The position numbers were made by a program, and so were the translations under genes. From Mesorhizobium neociceri (lineage in GTDB: Bacteria > Pseudomonadota > Alphaproteobacteria > Rhizobiales > Rhizobiaceae), in assembly GCF_013520985.1 (NCBI RefSeq), contig NZ_JACDTY010000001.1, positions 806,001 to 870,000 of the forward strand: a DNA stretch of 64,000 bases. Reading direction: 5' to 3'. Below, piece by piece: positions 1-7,880 of the stretch. Position 1 is the stretch's first letter, and each line of letters begins with the position of its first letter. A model generated the notes under the pieces. It made no database searches. It worked only from the letters and a program-made list of their open reading frames with translations, and was not told where the DNA came from.

Positions 1-608
1 GCGCCTGCCAATGCGAACGCGGATGCAACGATTGCTTCGTAAAGAGCAGGGTCAAAATCGTTCGGATGTCGAAGCCTCTTGATCAGGCTTTTAAGCGGCT
101 TGTCGTTGTGCTCTATCAGGTAGAGCGCGTAAGCGAGACGATTTAGTGCGGAAAGATGTCCCTTGGCAGGCAGTGCGACGCCACCGCCGACATCCTTTCG
201 TGCTTCCTGAAGTTTTCGGAGCCACCGGAAGAGGGTATGGTCCGGCGTGCTGCGGGAGGCTGCTGCACCCCAGTCATGGCCGAATACGTGCTTCATGTTG
301 TCGATCATAAAATCGGATACGAACTGCCACTTCGCCGAATGGACCATACGTTTGCCGACGACTACTACACGCCTACCGTCATAAAGAGACGTCACCATTG
401 GCCGACCGTGGCCTTGCTGGCGTTTCCGCACCATTTCCTCGGCTTCGTGTAACTGCATCAGCTCGCGAAGCCGTCGCTCGAAAGCTTCGTCCGTTGCCGG
501 CGTGGTGTTCAAACGGCCATGACAATGTTTGTAGCGCCGACCGCTATTACAGGGGCAGGGCGCATTTCTGCTGATCGGGAGAAATCGACTCGATGTCCCT
601 TTACTCAT
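1..608 (-). CDS. SEC-C metal-binding motif protein (3' end cut by window)
   Basis: The gene runs off the left edge; 202 residues are visible. Residues 17-31 (PCPCNSGRRYKHCHG) form a SEC-C zinc motif, with ligands C18, C20, C29 and H30, the module known from the SecA tail and many small proteins of unknown role. The rest is charged and mostly helical, with no other domain I recognise. The ATG at 606-608 is the first start after an in-frame TAA, but no clear Shine-Dalgarno sequence is seen. Function is unknown; the motif only supports zinc binding and possibly protein or nucleic-acid contact. Confidence 0.75.
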   Translation of the reverse strand, partial: MSKGTSSRFLPISRNAPCPCNSGRRYKHCHGRLNTTPATDEAFERRLRELMQLHEAEEMVRKRQQGHGRPMVTSLYDGRRVVVVGKRMVHSAKWQFVSDFMIDNMKHVFGHDWGAAASRSTPDHTLFRWLRKLQEARKDVGGGVALPAKGHLSALNRLAYALYLIEHNDKPLKSLIKRLRHPNDFDPALYEAIVASAFALAG

Positions 609-701
609 AAGCGTATTTTAGCACACGCATCTATAGCTGGTGTCCCAGCTTGTGCCTTACCCCTACCCGTCTCGCTATGTTCGTCAAGGGAGGCAGGCGT
701 C

Positions 702-1154
702 CTATGATTTGAGCACTGAAATCGCCAAGCTGATGACGCTGATCAAAACAGCCAACCATGTTAGCCATGGCTTCATCCGCATCTCGCGCTCTTCATAGAC
801 TTCTCGCCTGACCCTCCGCATCGCTTCCTCGGTGAGATAGTACCGACCGTGGACACCATGCCATTCCCAGAAGTCGTTGTCTTCGTCCTCCTTGTAGGGC
901 CGTTGCGGCGTCAGGATACGCCATTGACCAGCGCGCCTAAGCGTCTGCGCTGTTTCTATCTCAGCAATCTCTGCGTCGACAATGTCGATCGTGGCAAAGT
1001 AGTCGCCTACGGCGATCTGGTATTCTTGTGAGTTCCGCTTAAGCCCAGCAGTGGTCTCGTTGAGTCTCTCCAGAAGGCTGTCCCGGTTGTGCCGATGCTG
1101 AATAAGCGCGTCGCGTTCGTCCCGATATCTCTTGAGTTCGCCAAACAAAGCCAT
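702..1154 (-). CDS. Hypothetical coiled-coil protein with C-terminal membrane anchor
   Basis: This 150-residue protein has a long charged helical N-terminal half (about residues 1-70, rich in E, R, D and L, likely coiled coil), a middle part with aromatic residues (DFWEWHGVHGRYYL) and a single C-terminal hydrophobic segment (about 129-148), so it is probably tail-anchored in the inner membrane. I chose the internal ATG at 1154 over a longer reading frame from 1247 because a strong GGGAGGGG ribosome site lies 7 bases upstream. I do not recognise a family. Confidence 0.6.
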   Translation of the reverse strand: MALFGELKRYRDERDALIQHRHNRDSLLERLNETTAGLKRNSQEYQIAVGDYFATIDIVDAEIAEIETAQTLRRAGQWRILTPQRPYKEDEDNDFWEWHGVHGRYYLTEEAMRRVRREVYEEREMRMKPWLTWLAVLISVISLAISVLKS

Positions 1155-1299
1155 TCGAACCCCTCCCGAACAATGAACTTCCTGATGAAACCGTAACGTG
1201 AACAGGCTTCGCGTCAGGCATAACATTGTCGATGCGAATTGGCCCACCTTGCCGACCGTTTGGCATATTTTCTCGCGCGACCTGACGCTTGCTGGATCG

Positions 1300-1914
1300 T
1301 CACCTCTTGAAGCCCTCTACTTTCAGCGTGCGCAGCGTGATGGAATAGCGGTGCCCGGTGACCGGCGGAATGCCGTGCTCCCACTGGTGACGCGCTGGTC
1401 CGTCCATGAGATAGACGGACCTTGGCTCGACCTCGATCGTCTCGCGATCCCATTTCGCACCATTTTTGCGGCGCAGGCGGAAGCTGCAAGGCGCCAGCAG
1501 CGAGACGCCGGCGACAAGATCGAAATGTGGCTTGTCGCGATGCCAGCCTATGCCCGCGCCCGGTCGGTACTCGTTGATCAGCACTTGCGCGAACTCCGCG
1601 GCGGGGCGGCCGGCAAAGTCCGCGACCTTATCGCGAAGCGGCAGCAGGAATTCGGGGATGGGCGGCGCTTCGACGACCCGGCGCCGATCATAGTCGTAGT
1701 GCAGGCCGAAGCCGGCCACCTGCCGGTTGGCAAGATGGCCGTGGAAATCAAAGGGCTTGAACGACAGTCCCTGGAGGTGATGGACCAGTTCCGCCTCTTC
1801 ACCTGCTGTGATCAGGCCCGGCCGGTAGGAAAACCCTTCCGGCAGCGCAGCCACCGCGCCGAAGAGATCGCCCTGGCTGGCATGGGCTTCTGTGTTGGAT
1901 TTTGTCAGCGACAT
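1300..1914 (-). CDS. AlkB-like 2-oxoglutarate/Fe(II) dioxygenase
   Basis: The 204-residue protein belongs to the AlkB-type dioxygenases, which oxidise alkyl lesions on nucleic-acid bases using iron and 2-oxoglutarate. The iron triad is visible: H125-x-D127 in WHRDKPHF and H180 in WEHGIPP, followed by R189 and R195 in HRYSITLR, the arginines that hold 2-oxoglutarate and substrate. The NEYRPGAGIGWHRD stretch is typical. Start: the ATG at 1914 (MSLTKSN) is preferred; an in-frame ATG at 1950 would add 12 basic residues. Closest relatives are the short bacterial AlkB homologues rather than E. coli AlkB itself, so the substrate (DNA, RNA or protein) is not certain. Confidence 0.85.
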   Translation of the reverse strand: MSLTKSNTEAHASQGDLFGAVAALPEGFSYRPGLITAGEEAELVHHLQGLSFKPFDFHGHLANRQVAGFGLHYDYDRRRVVEAPPIPEFLLPLRDKVADFAGRPAAEFAQVLINEYRPGAGIGWHRDKPHFDLVAGVSLLAPCSFRLRRKNGAKWDRETIEVEPRSVYLMDGPARHQWEHGIPPVTGHRYSITLRTLKVEGFKR

Positions 1915-2019
1915 CTGACGCAGAGATAGGGAGCCTCTGCGCGCAAGCAAGATTTCGGCGCTGTCGCGGCCTAACTACCCTAACGGAACCTCCGCGTCTC
2001 CGCGGCATTACGCACTGGT

Positions 2020-2087
2020 GAAGCAGGATTTTGGGGCGAAGCACGGCTTTGAGCGAAGCAGGATTAGGGCAAAGCAGGATTCTTGGC
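2020..2087 (+). repeat. Four imperfect tandem repeats of about 17 bp
   Basis: Four head-to-tail copies of a unit like GAAGCAGGATTnnGGGC occupy 2020-2037, 2038-2054, 2055-2070 and 2071-2087, ending at the base before the KTSC start codon. Three of the four carry AGCAGGATT, which includes an AGGA Shine-Dalgarno-like core. Confidence 0.75.
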
Positions 2088-2315
2088 ATGCCGTCCACTG
2101 CCATCCGCAACATGCATTACGACCCGGCGACGAAGGTCCTTTCGGTCTGGTTCGTCCCGAGCGGCTCCCGTTATGACTATGAGAAGGTCGAGCCCGAGAC
2201 CCATGCGGCGTTCCGGGCCGCCTTCTCGAAAGGACAATTCTTCAACGAGTTCATACGCGATCGCTACCGGTTTCGCCTGGTTGAGGAAGGGCGCCGGCGA
2301 GCGGCTGGATCCTGA
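2088..2315 (+). CDS. KTSC domain-containing protein
   Basis: The 75-residue protein is a single KTSC domain, named for its likeness to the C-terminal part of some lysyl-tRNA synthetases. Diagnostic stretches are the N-terminal MPSTAIRNMHYDPATKVLSV and FRAAFSKGQFFNEFIRDRYRF near the C-terminus. Standalone KTSC proteins are common in rhizobia and their role is unknown. The ATG at 2088 fits the domain edge and has AGGAT 7 bases upstream, in the last of four tandem repeats. An upstream in-frame ATG at 2031 would translate that repeat and is unlikely. Confidence 0.85.
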   Translation: MPSTAIRNMHYDPATKVLSVWFVPSGSRYDYEKVEPETHAAFRAAFSKGQFFNEFIRDRYRFRLVEEGRRRAAGS

Positions 2316-2342
2316 GCAACGCATCAAGCCCGGAAGGCGCAT

Positions 2343-2554
2343 TCACGCTGGAAAACCGGCCTTTCTGAAGCCTGACGTGAAAAGCTCGAGGGCGACTTGG
2401 TCGGCGAACGGGAACCTGAAAACAGCCGGACAGTCAGGTCGTGTTTCCTCGTCAGTGCTTCCTCGACTTCAGCGCGCGCCTTCTGCGTCTCGCCCAAATG
2501 TGCGTACGCCGCTGCGAGGAAGACATGAATGAAGAATTGGTCGCCGGCAGGCAT
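2343..2554 (-). pseudogene. Frameshifted C-terminal remnant of a TPR-type adenylate cyclase gene
   Basis: Reading on the minus strand, the first frame gives DQFFIHVFLAAAYAHLGET followed by KARAEVEEAL, a TPR-like repeat of the kind that ends rhizobial adenylate/guanylate cyclases carrying TPRs. About 30 codons later the match moves to another frame, which reads FPFADQVALELFTSGFRKAG and then FPA and a stop (2343-2345), the usual end of that family. No cyclase domain is found upstream, where the cytochrome b561 gene lies close by. It is therefore a decayed tail, not a working gene. Confidence 0.6.
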
Positions 2555-2581
2555 GGGGATAGTAATATTTGACAGACCGGG

Positions 2582-3079
2582 CTAGCGATCTGGCGCCAGC
2601 ATCCGCTTCAACGTCCCGTCGCGAATCCAGAACTGGTGAAATAGAGCCGCCAAGGCATGGACCGAAATCAAGACGATAAACAGCGGCTTATTGAGCGAGT
2701 GGATATCACTCCAAGGGTCGCCAACGTAGAAGGCGAGAAGCCCGAGGATGGGCGTTGCCAGCAGCAGCAGATAGAACAGCCCATGCGACAGGCGGGCCGC
2801 GATCTGCATCCAGCTAGGGCCGCCCTCTACGGGCTTGGGAGCTCCTGACACCAACCGCATAATCAGCCGGACCACGACAAGAGCCAGGATCGCCAGACCT
2901 ATCCAGTAGTGTGCAGAGCCTAGCGTCTGGTCGAGAGCAGAAACCGGTTGCCCCTCGTCGGCGGCATCCACCACGGTTGTCATGCTCTCGCCAAATAACA
3001 GTTGGAATAAAACAAGGGCAGCTGTGATCCAGTGAAGCGCAATCTGATAAGCTGAATATCCCGATCCAGTTTCTGTCAT
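2582..3079 (-). CDS. Cytochrome b561 family protein
   Basis: The 165-residue protein has four hydrophobic segments (about 12-32, 57-77, 97-118 and 131-148) and the histidines expected of bacterial diheme cytochrome b561: H16 in ALHW, H57 in SAHYW, H99 in LSHG, and H141 and H148 near the end. Such proteins sit in the inner membrane and pass electrons from quinol, often to periplasmic partners or oxygen species; the partner here is not encoded nearby. An AGGGA ribosome site lies just before the ATG. The gene follows the cyclase remnant on the same strand. Confidence 0.9.
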   Translation of the reverse strand: MTETGSGYSAYQIALHWITAALVLFQLLFGESMTTVVDAADEGQPVSALDQTLGSAHYWIGLAILALVVVRLIMRLVSGAPKPVEGGPSWMQIAARLSHGLFYLLLLATPILGLLAFYVGDPWSDIHSLNKPLFIVLISVHALAALFHQFWIRDGTLKRMLAPDR

Positions 3080-3877
3080 TTTTCCCTGATGATGTGAACA
3101 GTTTTTCAGTCGCGTTACTGAATAGCTAGGAAACCTTGGTCGAATTGGGCTCGAATCCTCCCGGAATTATGGCGAGTAGGTTACAGATTTGTAAGCGCTA
3201 CCCAGCCGTAGGCGGCTACGCCGCCCCGGCGATGTTCCACTGGATGAATTTCGCCTTTTGGCCATTGGCGATCTCCGTTGAAAAGGTCGCGCAACGAGGA
3301 CAATAATTGCTATGCGACCGGGCACATCGCAAGCGCTCTCGCAGGCCCTACCTGATGGGAATCAATAGGCAGATGCGCGTCAGGCGCTAAAAGCCTTTGC
3401 GCAGGCGGCGACATAACCGGTGATAGCTGGGCGAGCTTTGCAGGTCTCGGGCCGCATGGCTGAACAGCAGCACGACAAAAAGAACCACCACTGCGGATGC
3501 GAACCCGGTGACGATAGCCATCAAGGCGAACGTCGCTGTCGTGGAGATGTTCCGGGGAAAAATGGCCGACGCCGTTGGGGTATGCCTGGGTGGGCTTTTG
3601 GGGTGGCGCCGGCCTTAAGGCGGAAATGGGGTCCGCCGCTCATGAAGAATAGCGGACTCACCAGTCAAGGGTATGGTGTGATCGCGTAGGGCATATAGCC
3701 TTGCCGGGAGGACGTGCGCCCTGCCTCGCTGCAGGATTTCCGCGAGGACACCTAGCCCGGAAGAGGGCGGCTGCGCAAGCGACCGAACCGCCATACTTGC
3801 GCAATTGCTAAAATACTAAATAATGGTCAGGAGGTGCGGGGAGCCGTTGGGGAACGGCGGCAAAGGGGTTTGGGGCA
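3080..3877. other. Long intergenic region, mostly without recognisable genes
   Basis: About 800 bases separate cytochrome b561 and the ExoX-like gene. The only coding candidate I see is the short minus-strand reading frame at 3387-3521. The remainder holds no tRNA, insertion sequence or clear terminator that I can support. The last 50 bases carry GGAGG and GGGG stretches ahead of the exoX-like start. Confidence 0.5.
3387..3521 (-). CDS. Possible 44-residue small membrane protein
   Basis: A short minus-strand frame starts MAIVTGFASAVVVLFVVLLF, a strongly hydrophobic helix, and continues with a basic tail rich in arginine (YHRLCRRLRKGF), as in many small inner-membrane proteins with a cytoplasmic positive end. 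There is no clear ribosome site at the ATG and the frame stays open further upstream, so it could be the end of a degraded longer gene. I do not recognise a family. Confidence 0.3.
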   Translation of the reverse strand: MAIVTGFASAVVVLFVVLLFSHAARDLQSSPSYHRLCRRLRKGF

Positions 3878-4141
3878 ATGTATTTTCCGCGGTTTCTGGT
3901 GGGAATGCTGGCGACGTCGGTGCTCGTTGCAGTTTGGGCCTATCTTGACACGGGGTCCGTCGGGAAGGGTGTAATCTGGGGCGTCATCGCCGCTTTTCTG
4001 CTGCAGGCGGGGTATTTCGCGCTTGTGTTTGGGCTTGTCTACGGGCGGCGGAACACTGAGCAGGAGGCGAAGGAGGCCATTCCGGACGCCGCCAAACAGC
4101 CGGTCAAGCGAGCAGCCACGCCCCCGCAAGGGCGTGCTTGA
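3878..4141 (+). CDS. exoX: ExoX-like exopolysaccharide production repressor
   Basis: The 87-residue protein starts MYFPRFLVGML, has two hydrophobic helices (about 5-25 and 32-54) and a polar alanine/proline-rich tail. Length, the MY-PRF start and the two-helix plan match the ExoX peptides of rhizobia, small inner-membrane proteins that lower succinoglycan-type exopolysaccharide synthesis, probably by acting on the ExoY-type glycosyl-1-phosphate transferase. No exoY lies in the window, so the target is inferred. Another EPS regulator, exoR, lies at 21.5 kb. The gene is single and is followed by a repeat element. Confidence 0.7.
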   Translation: MYFPRFLVGMLATSVLVAVWAYLDTGSVGKGVIWGVIAAFLLQAGYFALVFGLVYGRRNTEQEAKEAIPDAAKQPVKRAATPPQGRA

Positions 4142-4175
4142 CGATTTCAGAGAATAATTCGGTGGCGTTTGAAGG

Positions 4176-4280
4176 CCTAAAGCGCGTCGCGCCCGAACGG
4201 CCTCATGCGACGCGCTTTAGGTTGTTGTATTTATGCAAGTCGTTGTCCCAAAACCGCTGCGCACTTTTGGGCGACATGCA
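4176..4280. repeat. Two-hairpin intergenic repeat element, copy 1
   Basis: A perfect 15-bp stem (CCTAAAGCGCGTCGC paired with its complement, 4176-4221) is followed by a second dyad at 4234-4280 in which GTCCCAAAA pairs with TTTTGGGCGAC around CCGCTGCGCAC. The second half recurs almost unchanged at 34311-34374, and its core recurs at three further places in the window. It may also end exoX transcription. Confidence 0.8.
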
Positions 4281-4548
4281 TTAAGCGAATGAAACGCACC
4301 GGGCGCCGATGTCTGGCGGGTAAACGCCCATCCGGCTCCGTCACGGTTGAGTGTGCCGCTCGCGATCCGACTTGGACCACGTGCTCATATCGACTTGTCT
4401 TCCGCCATCGGTGGCGGTGACACGCGACAGATCACTAGCTTCCCAACGATAATTCCAGGCGCGAACGCGCGCCTAGCCCGTCGCACTACGTCGAATCGGA
4501 ATGGAGTCTTTAGACATTCGTTTATCTATTCGTGATTTCTAATAACAC
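4281..4548. other. Intergenic region upstream of the tad-type genes
   Basis: About 270 bases between the repeat element and the first TadG-like gene. I see no gene, and no Shine-Dalgarno sequence directly before the ATG at 4549. The AT-richer stretch at about 4505-4548 is the likely promoter zone for the three pilus-type genes. Confidence 0.4.
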
Positions 4549-5790
4549 ATGGCATTCAATGCTTTTACCCGGATCCGGATTTTTTGGGGCCGCCTAAGAC
4601 GCGCCACGAACGGTAACGTTGCCGTCATCTTTGCCTTTACCTTGCCGGTCGTGGTCGGCGGCGCAGGCCTCGGTGTCGAGACCTCCCTCTGGTACTACAA
4701 CAGCCTGAAGCTGCAGGCGGTGGCCGATGCCGCGGCCTATGCCGGCGCGCTCGAGAAGGTCGCGGGTTCCGACAACCCGACCATCATCGCCGCCGCGACG
4801 CAGTCGGCGACCTCGAACAATTTTGCCACGCCGGGCACGATCCAGGTCAACACGCCGCCATTGTCCGGCCCGAACACCGCGAAGAAGGCGGTGGAGGTCA
4901 TCGTAAAGCAGAACGTCGATCGCTACTTCACGGCGATCTTCAACAGCACGCCGGTTCCGGAACAGGCGAGGGCCGTGGCGCTCATCACCGACGCCTCGAA
5001 AGCCTGCGTGCTGGCGCTCAGCCCGTCGGCCGCCCAGGCTGCGCTCTTTTCCGGCAACACCACCGTCAACCTCACCGGCTGCTCGGTCATGTCGGACTCG
5101 ATTGCCTCGGACGCCATCAAGACCCAGGGATCGGCGACGATAAAGGCCGACTGCCTGATCACGGTCGGCGGCATGGTGCTGAACGTTCCAGCGACCACGG
5201 TCTGCAAGTCCAACATCACCCACGCTTTGCCGGCTGCCGATCCTTTCTCCAGCCTGGCGACGCCTGCGGCCGGCAACCCATGCAAGAATGTCAACGGCAA
5301 CAAGAACTCGCAAACACTCCAGCCTGGCACCTACTGCAGCGGCATGAGCCTCAGCGGCAACGTCACGCTTTCTCCCGGCGTCTATGTCGTGCAGGGCAGT
5401 ATGAAGGTCAACGCCAACGCGGTCGTCGCGGGCAACGGGGTAACCATCTTCATGGCAGGCAGCAACACCGTCAGCATGAACGGCAACGCTAAGGTGACGC
5501 TGAGCGCGCCGACATCCGGAACCTATTCCGGCGTGCTGTTCTACGGCGACAGGACCGGGACCGCAGCGCAGAGCACCTTCAACGGCACGGCGGACTCGCT
5601 TTTGACCGGCGCCATCTATTTTCCCAAGCAGCAGGTCAACTACCTTGGCAACTTCTCGGGGAACGGCGGCTGCACTCAGGTCGTCGCCAACACCATCCAA
5701 TGGTCCGGCAGTACGACCATCAAGCAGGACTGCACCAGCCTCGGGATTAAGGACATTCCGGCGACGCAGTCCGTTCAGCTGGTCGAGTAG
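4549..5790 (+). CDS. TadG-like Flp-pilus assembly protein
   Basis: The 413-residue protein has a short basic N-terminus, one membrane helix (about 25-47, NVAVIFAFTLPVVVGGAGLG) and a large exported part. The helix followed by WYYNSLKLQAVADAAAYAGA is the hallmark of TadE/TadG-like pilus assembly proteins, which are pseudopilin-like envelope proteins of tight-adherence systems. The C-terminal part is rich in Asn, Ser, Thr and Gly and has paired cysteines, suggesting an extracytoplasmic beta-rich fold. It is the first of three co-directional genes. No Tad ATPase, secretin or Flp pilin lies in the window, so these are orphan components here. Confidence 0.8.
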   Translation: MAFNAFTRIRIFWGRLRRATNGNVAVIFAFTLPVVVGGAGLGVETSLWYYNSLKLQAVADAAAYAGALEKVAGSDNPTIIAAATQSATSNNFATPGTIQVNTPPLSGPNTAKKAVEVIVKQNVDRYFTAIFNSTPVPEQARAVALITDASKACVLALSPSAAQAALFSGNTTVNLTGCSVMSDSIASDAIKTQGSATIKADCLITVGGMVLNVPATTVCKSNITHALPAADPFSSLATPAAGNPCKNVNGNKNSQTLQPGTYCSGMSLSGNVTLSPGVYVVQGSMKVNANAVVAGNGVTIFMAGSNTVSMNGNAKVTLSAPTSGTYSGVLFYGDRTGTAAQSTFNGTADSLLTGAIYFPKQQVNYLGNFSGNGGCTQVVANTIQWSGSTTIKQDCTSLGIKDIPATQSVQLVE

Positions 5791-5794
5791 CGGG

Positions 5795-6253
5795 ATGGGT
5801 AAGCGGGCCTTACGCATTGTCCGGGACAAAGCCGGGATGGCCGCCGTGGAATTTGCCGTGGTGCTGCCCATCCTGTGCTTGGTCTGCTTCGGCATCGCCG
5901 ACGGCTGGTCCTACGTGACGAGCTACCTGCATATGCGCGCCGGCGTCAAAACCGCGGCCAATCTCGTGATGGCCGGCGCGGGCAGTGACGCGGCCAAAGA
6001 CCCGGGAACGCAGGCGGTCGCGCTTTCGAGCTGGAACAATCGCCCCGATGACGGGACGGTCGCGCTGACGAGGTCGTTCATGTGCGGCAGCACGGTCGTG
6101 GCCGACGACAAGACGCTCTGCGTCGGGACAACAAAGTTGCCGTCTATCTTCGTCCAGATAACGGCGACGGGCACCTGGGTGCCCCCGTTCAACTTCGGTG
6201 TCTTCCCGGACCCGCGCGCGATGAGACATCAACAGGTGATCCGTGTCCGCTGA
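5795..6253 (+). CDS. TadE family pilus assembly protein
   Basis: The 152-residue protein starts [20 protein letters not shown]: the [20 protein letters not shown] segment is the TadE motif, with a prepilin-like Glu five residues after Gly at the start of the membrane helix, where TadV-type peptidases cut pseudopilins. The rest is exported. The ATG at 5795 has a CGGG element upstream and lies 5 bases after the preceding stop; a longer frame from 5645 would overlap the TadG-like gene and is rejected. It overlaps the next gene by 11 bases, so the three are very likely one operon. Confidence 0.8.
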   Translation: MGKRALRIVRDKAGMAAVEFAVVLPILCLVCFGIADGWSYVTSYLHMRAGVKTAANLVMAGAGSDAAKDPGTQAVALSSWNNRPDDGTVALTRSFMCGSTVVADDKTLCVGTTKLPSIFVQITATGTWVPPFNFGVFPDPRAMRHQQVIRVR

Positions 6254-6653
6254 AAGGATCGGGTCCAGATGGCGCCGTGATTGCTCCGGCGCAGCAGGGC
6301 TGGAATTCGCCTTGATCGCCCCTGTCCTGGTGATGCTTTTGTTCGGAATCTTCGCCTTCGGCTGGGCCATGAATGCCGTGTCGACCGTCCGCTATACGCT
6401 GGAGACCTCTTCTCGGGCGCTGCAGCTGAACAACACGCTTTCGCAGAGCGACATCCAGGCCATCGCTACGCAGAAATTGGTGAACCTGGGTCTGCACAAC
6501 GTTATTGTGACGATCGCGATCGACCCTGCCAGCGGCGGCTTCAAGATGGCGCATCTGACCGCCAGCTATGGCTTCGTCATCGCCTTCCCGTATTTCGACC
6601 AATACCCCATCAATTACTCGACAACGGTCACCGTTCCGCTGGTTGCCAGCTAA
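6243..6653 (+). CDS. TadE family pilus assembly protein
   Basis: The 136-residue protein starts at a GTG inside the end of the previous gene (11-base overlap, suggesting coupled translation). Residues 16-40 ([20 protein letters not shown]) are a TadE-type pseudopilin segment with G-x-E-F before a membrane helix. The remainder is a short exported domain. With the two genes upstream it forms a minor-pseudopilin trio. A rho-independent terminator follows at 6782. Confidence 0.8.
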   Translation: MSAERIGSRWRRDCSGAAGLEFALIAPVLVMLLFGIFAFGWAMNAVSTVRYTLETSSRALQLNNTLSQSDIQAIATQKLVNLGLHNVIVTIAIDPASGGFKMAHLTASYGFVIAFPYFDQYPINYSTTVTVPLVAS

Positions 6654-6781
6654 GGGCACCGCCGGCTTCCGTTGAATTGGCGGCGCCCAACTCAGACCGT
6701 AACGGATCCACCGGGAACGTAGTCGCCCATCTGGAGTTGTATTTGCAGGGCGGTCGATTCCCTCTGTGGATGTAGCCGCTT

Positions 6782-6817
6782 AAAGCCCGCTGCTGGGACC
6801 TCATTGGTGGGCTTTTT
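6782..6817 (+). terminator. Rho-independent terminator after the tad-type trio
   Basis: AAAGCCC pairs with GGGCTTT across a 20-base loop and is followed by a T run. It closes the 4549-6653 operon. Confidence 0.65.
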
Positions 6818-7291
6818 CTATCAGACTAAAGTCTTGCGGCTTGCTTTCGAAGGTCTGGCGTGACCGCTTTGGTTCTGTCCCTGTCCATCTGATGTTCCAA
6901 ACTTTTTAGTGAATCCTCATATATTTTGGGTGGTCCGGATGATGCTACCCAGCCGTAGATTGAGTGGCACGAACTCTCTTGGGTCATGCTTCGCAACTTT
7001 TCGCACATCGAACCCGTACAGGTTAGAGGTCGCTCCGTTGTGTCCCTCGTGCCGGCGTGGCTGGCTCGCTGAGAACCCGGGTGGGTGTTCTCGGCGAGCC
7101 TGCGGGGACAGAACCCACGGAAGACCGGGGACTTCAGTCCTGGTTGAGCAAATAGCTACGGTGCCTATAGTTTGGGCGTTGCGGGCCATACCCAAGTCTG
7201 AGCCCACCCGCAAATGGCCCGGCGCGCGTCCAGGTTCCGCCGACCTGCGTGGCGCGCGTCGGGCTGTTTCCTTTGCGAAGGTGCAGGCTCG
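6818..7291. other. Intergenic region with strong hairpin and a repeat copy
   Basis: No gene is convincing on either strand. At 7063-7100 GGCTCGCTGAGAAC pairs with GTTCTCGGCGAGCC around a 10-base loop, and flanking TGTCCC (7041) and GGGACA (7105) can extend it. An 80-base sequence at 7129-7208 recurs in diverged form at 7753-7833. Confidence 0.5.
7129..7208. repeat. Diverged direct repeat, copy A
   Basis: Starts GGGGACTTCAGTC and shares with 7753-7833 the blocks GGGGACTTCAGTC, TTGAGC and GCCTATAGTTTGGGC (GCCTGTAGCTTGGGC in copy B), followed by TGCGGG and ending GCCCA. The two copies flank the small gene at 7292. The strand on which it acts is unknown. Confidence 0.6.
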
Positions 7292-7657
7292 ATGTTGAAG
7301 CATTTGCGCCAACAGGGCGCGAGGCGGTCGGGGCTGGATTCGGCGACTAGTAGCGATCAAAATCAATCGCGTGCCGATTTGGCGAGACGATCCGGCTTAG
7401 GTGCGCGCCAATTCGTTTTTGCACTGCGCGATTGGATACCTGATAAGGTGCGCCTGATCGACCAGGCGATCATCCTCTTGGAGCAGTATCGTGCCGCGCT
7501 GGTAGCTGGCTATTCATCGATCGGGCAGGACGGAAAACTTCGCTTGATGACTCTTGAACAATCCCGCGACGATCTCGATTTCACAGCACTGAACGACATA
7601 GCGTCGTTGGATAAATTGATCGCCAAGATGAAGCCGAGGGTCACCACCGCATTCTAA
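7292..7657 (+). CDS. Hypothetical protein
   Basis: The 121-residue product is polar, with predicted helices around residues 40-65 (DWIPDKVRLIDQAIILLEQY) and 95-118. I see no signal peptide, membrane helix or known motif. The ATG at 7292 (MLKHLRQQG) has AGGTGCAGG upstream; an earlier in-frame start at 7214 would read through repeat copy A's downstream flank and is less likely. It lies between two diverged copies of an 80-base repeat, in a stretch of accessory character. Confidence 0.45.
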   Translation: MLKHLRQQGARRSGLDSATSSDQNQSRADLARRSGLGARQFVFALRDWIPDKVRLIDQAIILLEQYRAALVAGYSSIGQDGKLRLMTLEQSRDDLDFTALNDIASLDKLIAKMKPRVTTAF

Positions 7658-7752
7658 TCAATGTTGACTATGTTCTTCACGGTGGTTCCTGATTACGAGG
7701 GCATCAGGCCAAGAGCAATCGCGAGTGGAAGCCGACCTTCGAGAGAGGGCTT

Positions 7753-7833
7753 AGGGGACTTCAGTCTTAGTTGAGCTATCGCTAATACGCCTGTAGCTTG
7801 GGCAGTGCGGGGTAACTCGAATACCAAGTGCCC
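7753..7833. repeat. Diverged direct repeat, copy B
   Basis: Second copy of the 80-base sequence at 7129-7208, with about a quarter of positions changed and a few small gaps by eye. It lies between two small unknown genes. Confidence 0.6.
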
Positions 7834-7880
7834 ATGGTAGCATCGGGCCTGTTCGCCGCATCGTCGGAAGGCTGTCCTAA

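Noticed and set aside
4594..5895. A 433-codon minus-strand frame
   Set aside because: Antisense to the TadG-like gene; Arg/Gly/Asp-rich with no domain.
6826..7008. A 60-codon minus-strand frame in the intergenic region
   Set aside because: No ribosome site, motif or neighbour support; frames of this length arise by chance in such GC-rich sequence.
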